A DNA stretch of 64,000 nucleotides from Archegozetes longisetosus. Its lineage: Eukaryota > Arthropoda > Arachnida > Sarcoptiformes > Trhypochthoniidae. Position numbers and translations under genes: made by a program. The stretch covers positions 5,876,001-5,940,000 of the forward strand of contig JAEMBT020000005.1 in assembly GCA_018873245.2 (NCBI GenBank). Direction: 5' to 3'. Positions 57,526 through 64,000 of this stretch are shown here, piece after piece (position 1 is the stretch's first letter; each line of letters opens with the position of its first letter). Under the pieces are notes generated by a model that saw only the letters and a program-made list of their open reading frames with translations, was not told the DNA's origin and did not search any database.

Positions 57526-60500
57526 GTCAAAACGTTACAAGCTGACGATAAATCCAGTCAGAAAGAGATCAAAGACTATGATCAACTCACTTCTGGAACT
57601 TTCTTACACAAAGTTTGGCTTGAAATGTAAGTTTTTAGGAAAAAGTTGATACCAATATTTGGTATAATAGATACCAGTATTTGGTATAACAGATACCAAT
57701 ATTTGGTATAACAGATACCAATATTTGGTATAATAGTTTGAGGTTAAACTGAAAAGTTGATACCAATAATTGGTATAATAGATAATAGATTTGGATTAAA
57801 CTGAATAAAGACAATAAAAATTATTTTGTTTAGTGACCCACAGCCACCTTTTCAGAGCATAAGTACAGGAGTAGAGGAAACAGGGAGTCGAATAAAAAAT
57901 CTAAGCGCTCTCTTGAACAATATAAAAGCATTTTATGAGAATGTGTTGGGCCAAATATTAGTTCTAAAACTTCCCGATGTTATCAAGATTGCCTCCAACA
58001 CTAATGATGAGTCTTCCAGCTGCGAAGAGATGCGTGTTTTGTTGTTATTACTTCTCGGTTGTGCCGTTCAATGCGAACGAAAAGAGCATTTTATTGATCG
58101 AATCAAACAATTAGACATATCAGTACAACACGCTATTGTCGAATGCATACAACAAATAACAGATAATCCTCAATCTGTTTGGCTCAATTCCGAATGGAGT
58201 TTATTGCCAGAAGATGATCAGGAGAAACATAGATTGTATACTATTTTGGTCGAACATATTAATAAATTAGTTAAAGAAAGAGATCAGTTATTTCAACGCC
58301 TTATCGATTTTGCGTCTGAATTGGACATTATTTGTCCCAACGCCTCCTCACAAATCAACTCTACATCTTCTATATCTATATCATCCATTGAAAGCTCAAA
58401 TTCACTATTTATTTCTAGTCCTAACATCATCAATAGTGTTGGAGAGCAAAAGTCACATCTATTGGTTGAATTGGCTGACGTCAAATCCAAATTAAGAAGA
58501 GTTCAGCAGGAATTAGAAGAGAAAAATGAGATCGTTTCTGAACTTAAGGAGATTCTCGAACAAAATAAAGAGTCTTGCAACAAATTAAGACAAGATAATT
58601 TAGAGCTGATTCAAGAGGCCAGATCTGCAAAAGCATATCGCGACGAAATCGATGTTCTCAATGAAAGGGTACGAAAAGTAGATCGATTGGAGAATGAAGT
58701 CCAACGATACAGAGACAAGATGAACGAGTTGGACTTTTATAAATCACGTGTTGAGGAGTTGAGGGAAGATAATAGGATTCTGAGTGAAACTAAAGTCATG
58801 CTGGAGGAACAGTTGGACGGAAGTAGAAAGAGAGCCGACCTGTTGCCTGAACTCGAGGCCAAGATCTTGAAACTGACTGCCTACACTAATGAATTGACTA
58901 TTCAAAGGGATTTGGATCGAAATCAAATCGAGGGACTAATTGAAGAAATAACTCACTTAAGACTCGATAAAAAATCAACTGCTGAGGAATTAACTAAGGT
59001 TCAGTCGGAATTGACTCATTTGAAATGTCAAATGAAGATCGATTTGTTGCACCAGAACGGAGAGGGAAATCTGTTAGAGCAGATCAATAATGACGCTTCA
59101 AAACGGGTTTTGAAACTTGAGTTAGAGAACCAAAGGCTCCAGTCTTTGATGGAAAATATTAAGAATAATAGAGCGTCTGACACTAGCGCATCTTTTCTCA
59201 ATAATAATAATCAACATTATAGCAATAAGATCACCACTGATGATATCCCTAACGGCAATTATACGGATGACATGCTATCCCCCGGTGACATGAGCATTAC
59301 TAGTGACTCGGCCTCTCTTTCGCTTTCAGCTGATTTTAATGCCAAGCTCGAGAAGATCGAGAACGAAAACGAATGCTTGAGGAATACAGTGGAACGGGTC
59401 AAGAGGGCCGAGTCAAAGATAGCTGAGCTGGAAGTGGTGAGAAATGATCTGCAAAACGAATTAAGAGATCTTAAATCTAAAAGAGATGTAGATTCAATTA
59501 AATACGAACAAATCGAGCGAAATGCCTCTCAATTATTGACTGAAAACCAACGATTGCAACGCTTAGTCGACAGCAAAGGCAAGCGTTACGAAGAAGCGCA
59601 ACACGAAATCCAAGCCCTGGAAAGCGAAAATCAAAAATTGTTGGCAACAGCAGAAACATTAAAGGCGTCAGTGAAGCGTTTGAATGACTTAGAACGTGAA
59701 GTGACAAATCTTGAAGCCGAAAATCATCGACTGGAACAGGAGAAAAAATCTGCAGAAAAGGAAATCCTCAGATTGAAACAGGCGATTGATGCCAAGGATA
59801 GCACTATTGATGATTATGCCAGCAAAATGTCCAGCATCGAGCTAGAAAACAAACGCATCCGAAAAGATTCAGAAAATAACTGCCAAACTATTGCCAAACT
59901 GAAAGAGTTGGAGAGAGAGAACAAAGAGATCTCCAATTCGTTGTTTGTTTCTCAGAAGACAGTCACTACACTGAGACAAGACTTAGTGAATGAGAAGATA
60001 AAATCACAACAATTGAGCTGTGAGTTAGAGAGAGTTAATTCAGCGGTTGAGAATATTTGGCAACAAAAAAGCCATTTGGATAATACATTACATAACACAT
60101 TGTCACTCAATACTGATTCACTCAATAAGGATTGGCCTAAGCTTTTAGAGGATGTTTTTGATAATATCCTCAAGAAATCTTTAGAGCAAAAAGAAATCAA
60201 AATAAGTGCACTTGAAAACAGTCTAAAAGAAACAATGGATAAGAACGTTGAGCTCAACAATACTATTGAATCACTGAAACGGCGCATCGAAACTACCGCT
60301 GATGAAACTCAGCCAACTGTAAATCATAATTTGGTTTCCGAATTACAACGAAAAGTCACGCTGATTGAAGACGAAAACAAGAATTTAAAGAACGAGAATA
60401 TGACACAAAAAGACACTATAATTGATATAATGACAAAATATAAGGCTCTGGAGACAACTGTTGACTCAATCAATGGAAAGAATGCCGAATTGCAATCAGA

Positions 60501-63500
60501 TCAGGCCAAATTACAAGTAGAAAACAGTCTAATTAAGTCTCAAAATTCATCACTTCATAGTCAAACCGCTAACTTAGAAGCACAAATCGCTTCCATTCAA
60601 GACACTAGAGATAAGTTACTAATTAAATGCGAACAACTTGAAAATAATTATAAAACTCTGCTCAACGATCATGAGGCTCTTCAAGCACTTCATCAGCAAT
60701 TGACAGGCAAGATTACATTAGTTTTTAATTGTATTAGCATTTAAATGATTAGTTGCTTGGTTTGTTGTTATTGTTGATCTCTATTGAATCTAATCATTGA
60801 AATGATTGTTTCGGTTGAATCTAATGATTTGGAATAATTGTTTGGTTACAATCTAATGATTGGAAGTGATTGTTAAACTTGCATCTAGCAATTGGAATTG
60901 GATCGATAACAGTCTCCTTATCTTTTATTTATGAATCGAATTACTGTGCTTTAAAATATGAACAGGTCAAACATGTTTATTAGCCGGTTCTAGATTTAGT
61001 CAATATATTAATGCAGAAAAGTTTAGGAAATATTAAACATTCGATCCTATATTAGCAACCCTTGAGTTACACTGAAATTAACCTAAGTTAATAACTTATC
61101 TGTTAATGGAATATAAGAGCAGTTCGAATATATTTAACAGCTTATTGCAATTATTTTACAGCTTTTAGATAATATTCGCAATTTGCAAATGTTTCCTCAA
61201 CTTTTTCAAGTTGACAATCAAATTTAACTGAAGGTCAACCTTGAAGTGACAACACATAAAATAATTAAATCTGATTATTTATAACATAATATATATTTGT
61301 TAGATAATAAGTGTTTGGTAACAACTAGTCAAACTATTATGTCGAACAAATTAATCACTAGAATTAGCACAAAACACTATCTTGCATAATGTCATACCAA
61401 CATTAAGGCTATTTTATAATAGTAGTTTGTACGATTGCATATTGGGTTATCTTTTCTTAATAGTATTTTCTCATTTGTATTTTGTTATTTTGTTATTTTC
61501 CTATTTTTTATTTTGTTATTTTCTTTATTACAATTTGCTTTTAGCTATTCTACACATCAATTTTGATTAACAGTCTTGATAATGTTTGCGTGTTATATCT
61601 ACCAGCAAAATGCCAATAGTTGATCAACAAATTTAATTCCCTAATGGATTAGCTAATAACTGTTTAGTTGACAACTGCTAATTAGTAATTGTTTGACGTG
61701 TTTCCTCTCTTGTGAGGTTTAGCATCTATTGCATAACAATAATTTGTCTTAACTGTACTAACCAATTATCGAACAGATCTGAAACAAACCATTAGCAAAA
61801 ATTTGCAAGATATCTGCTCTCTAGACAAACTAACATTTAAAACTTAGAAAAGTTTCGAAAATCATATTTGGTAAAGAACATAAGAACATGAGCTATAAGA
61901 AATTCATTAGTTGGTTATCAACCTTTAAATTGTTGCTGCTCGCCCTCGAGTCAGGGCATACAAAAGCTCAAACGTATACACTCTATTGTTAAGTCACAAC
62001 TATAATAATTAGGGGTTAAAACTTGAAATTTCGAACAAGGAGACTCACTTATCTTATGAATTATCATTATTTCTAAGCCTTAAACGTTCAATAGGATCTT
62101 AGAGCACCAATAGAGACGAGATTTAGTGCAATCCTTTGTTTCATTCAAATCATTTATCTTGATTTAACTCACTTTTCATCTCTTATTCCAGATTATTTTA
62201 ATATAATTTTTATTAATATAATCTTTAATCCTTTAAATTTTTCTTTAAATCTTAAGATTGATTGACTCAACATTTTTGAGAAACAATTTTCAACTATTCC
62301 TAATTTGATAATTTGTTTTACAGCTGACTACGAAACTCAATCCTCGAATAGTTCAGCCTTAAAATCACTTTACAAGAACTTGAAAGCAGAGCATAAGGCT
62401 GTTCAAGAAAAACTTCAGGCATGGCTTGTGTCTCAAGAGGAATTGCAAAAAATGAAGGATGAGATTGAAAGCAGAGTAGATTCTTCCAACAACAATCAAA
62501 CGAATGCCGAAATAAAAAGATTAGAAGAAGAAAACAGAGTAATAAATGAAGAGCACAAAAGGCTTCAAACAGAATATAAGATGTTGCAAAATATTTATAA
62601 GAAGCTGAGAGCAGAGAACAATGATTTGAAATTGAAGCACACAGAATTGCAAGGAGAAACAGCTGAATGTAGAGATAGGATGTCTTTATTGGATGTTGAA
62701 GTATCTAAACTTTCCAACTATTGCGAAATGGTTGCCTTTACTAACAATTCAGTTGAATGTCATCGAAAGAGATTAATAACCAGTATGTCTAACTTATTGA
62801 GCCAATACCACGACTTACTCAATGAAATTGGTGACGATAGTGAGAAGCTAATTACTGATAAAATCCATGATCTAAGTGCCAAAAAGGAGAAGTTGGAAAA
62901 AATGATTAAAGAATATGATGTCACACTTGAGAAGAAGAAAGTCGCTGTCACTAATCCTAATGTTGTCCGTCGTATTCATAGATCTACCACTGATCTGTGC
63001 CTATCAAACAATCAAAAGATTCATTCAAGAGATCGTAATTCCGCACCTATTGATAATTTAGTGGACGAAGCCATTTATGGCCGCATTTGGGAGGCAGAGA
63101 CACCTCCTATTCCTAGCAATACAGCTATTTTACGTCCATTTAGGAATAATAATTGCTCCACATTGGCATTAGATCAAAACAATTCGAAACTTATCGAGAA
63201 TATGAAGCCGACAAATAGCGACTCGACAACTCAGGTAATCAACTTTCAAATCATATTTCCATACCTAATGATTGCCTGTCAAGTTTAACCCTAACCCTAA
63301 CCTTAAACCAACTCTAACCTGTTAATTATTGAATTTAGACAAAAGATGAGGTGCAAAAACTCGATCGAAATAGTGTGATATCTCCAGTACCGCCTCCTCG
63401 ACCTCCACCACGAGTTTCAACAACGATAGAGAATAAAATGACGATAAGTGTAATAACTAGTCCAACGCGTTCTTCCCCATTAAACAACAGCTCAACCAGT

Positions 63501-63860
63501 TGTGAAACGACTCCTCTGAGTGGCACTGGAAGAAATAACTCTCATTTATACAATAATCATTTCACCAGAGGAACATTCAAAAGCAATAGTATTAATTATG
63601 GCAGTCCAATACGTCGCCAACGAGACCATCATCCGAATAAGAACGGTCATCACCACATTCACCACTTTCATCACATTCATCCTCATTCTGCGTCACCTTC
63701 CTTGCATTCGGACTCCTCTTTGACTCCAGTGGAAGATTCTGAATTAAGTGATAGTGCAGGCAATATGAATAATAGATCTCGTAATTTAAATAATGTCGAT
63801 AATGTAACTGTTAATAGTAATGCTACTAATTCTATTTGGTATGAATATGGATGTGTCTAA
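57526..63860 (+). CDS. CCDC88 (Girdin/Daple) HOOK-coiled-coil scaffold, 5' end missing
   Basis: Four exons are visible: 57526-57626, 57834-60706, 62324-63234 and 63339-63860 (1468 residues). The first visible exon starts at an acceptor in phase 0, so about 20 N-terminal residues lie in an unlocated upstream exon. The N-terminal HOOK-type domain is clear (LLLLLLGCAVQCERKEHFIDRI). A long heptad-rich coiled coil follows from about residue 210, with the family blocks SHLLVELADVKSKLRRVQQE and FYKSRVEELREDNRIL. The C-terminal region has Pro-rich, Ser/Asn-rich and His-rich parts and ends YEYGCV. GCV is the PDZ-binding end known from Daple. Animal Girdin/Daple proteins link actin, microtubules, polarity and Wnt/Dishevelled signalling. 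No clear Galpha-binding GBA motif is seen. The intron after 60706 is GC-AG. Confidence 0.93.
57656..57788. repeat. 22-bp palindromic tandem repeat in a CCDC88 intron
   Basis: Four tandem copies, plus one detached copy, of GATACCAATATTTGGTATAAYA; each unit holds the near-perfect palindrome TACCAATATTTGGTA. The array fills most of the 207-nt intron between 57626 and 57834. Confidence 0.92.
60707..62323 (+). other. CCDC88 intron with a GC donor
   Basis: The exon ends TTGACAG and the intron begins GCAAGA, a strong match to the CAG|GCAAG consensus of GC-AG introns. The acceptor is TTTTACAG before CTGACTAC. Joining at these sites keeps phase 1 and restores the family sequence HQQLTADYET. The nearest GT downstream would break the frame. 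The 1617-nt intron has no other feature apart from AT-rich runs. Confidence 0.8.
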
Positions 63861-64000
63861 TTTGTCTTTTAGTTGTTGTAATTAACTAACCTAAATTCTA
63901 TTTGTTCTACCACACTAAACGTTACTTAATATCGTTCATCAACATTTTAAATATTAAATATTTTAACAAACAATTCGAGTGTCTTTTTCAACAATCATCC
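63861..64000. other. 3' flank of CCDC88
   Basis: AT-rich presumed 3' UTR. No canonical AATAAA is seen before the window ends. Confidence 0.5.

Noticed and set aside
59498-60287. Minus-strand frames inside the CCDC88 coiled-coil exon
   Set aside because: Antisense shadows of a long, biased coding exon.

Overview
The window is animal nuclear DNA: strongly AT-rich, with spliced genes, many short introns (64-200 nt) alongside a few kilobase-scale ones, long non-coding stretches and many small non-autonomous DNA transposons. The gene set (Fe65, Arp10/dynactin, NPC2, ATG14, PIGF, a Prop-type paired-like homeobox gene, MCFD2, glucuronyltransferase I, Girdin/Daple) is metazoan. The form of the homeobox protein and a TCAGTC-type initiator upstream of NPC2 suggest an arthropod. 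That placement is an inference and I cannot name the species.

Layout. 0-10 kb: repeats, a decayed partial copy of PIGF (about 270-745), a single-exon gene for a small Cys-containing secreted or anchored peptide (3776-4081, minus) and a broken Ser/Thr kinase gene (about 7388-8182). 10.6-18 kb: Fe65/APBB (minus) lies head-to-head with ACTR10 (plus), followed by NPC2-like (minus). 18-22.6 kb: non-coding, with pogo-like and hAT-like elements. 22.6-25.8 kb: ATG14 (minus) head-to-head with PIGF (plus). 28-34.7 kb: Prop-like homeobox gene (minus, three exons). 38-43 kb: MCFD2-like and B3GAT3-like in tandem (minus). 43-57.5 kb: about 14 kb with no recognisable coding exon. 57.5-63.9 kb: all but the extreme 5' end of a CCDC88 (Girdin/Daple) gene (plus).

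For the nine conserved genes I derived splice sites by hand. Reading frames add up across every junction, and all but one junction are GT-AG; the exception is a GC-AG intron in CCDC88. The genes are not an operon. Functional themes are secretory and lysosomal traffic (NPC2, MCFD2, PIGF, B3GAT3), autophagy (ATG14), dynein motor function (ACTR10), signalling scaffolds (APBB, CCDC88) and neuroendocrine-type transcription (Prop-like).

The most interesting non-genic signals are a family of TA-flanked, about 230-bp inverted-repeat elements present in at least six copies, one of which sits inside the PIGF-like duplicate so that the parental PIGF flank serves as an approximate empty site, and a set of TA-CAGT...ACTG-TA pogo-like miniature elements. 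No CRISPR array, rRNA, tRNA or viral gene was recognised.
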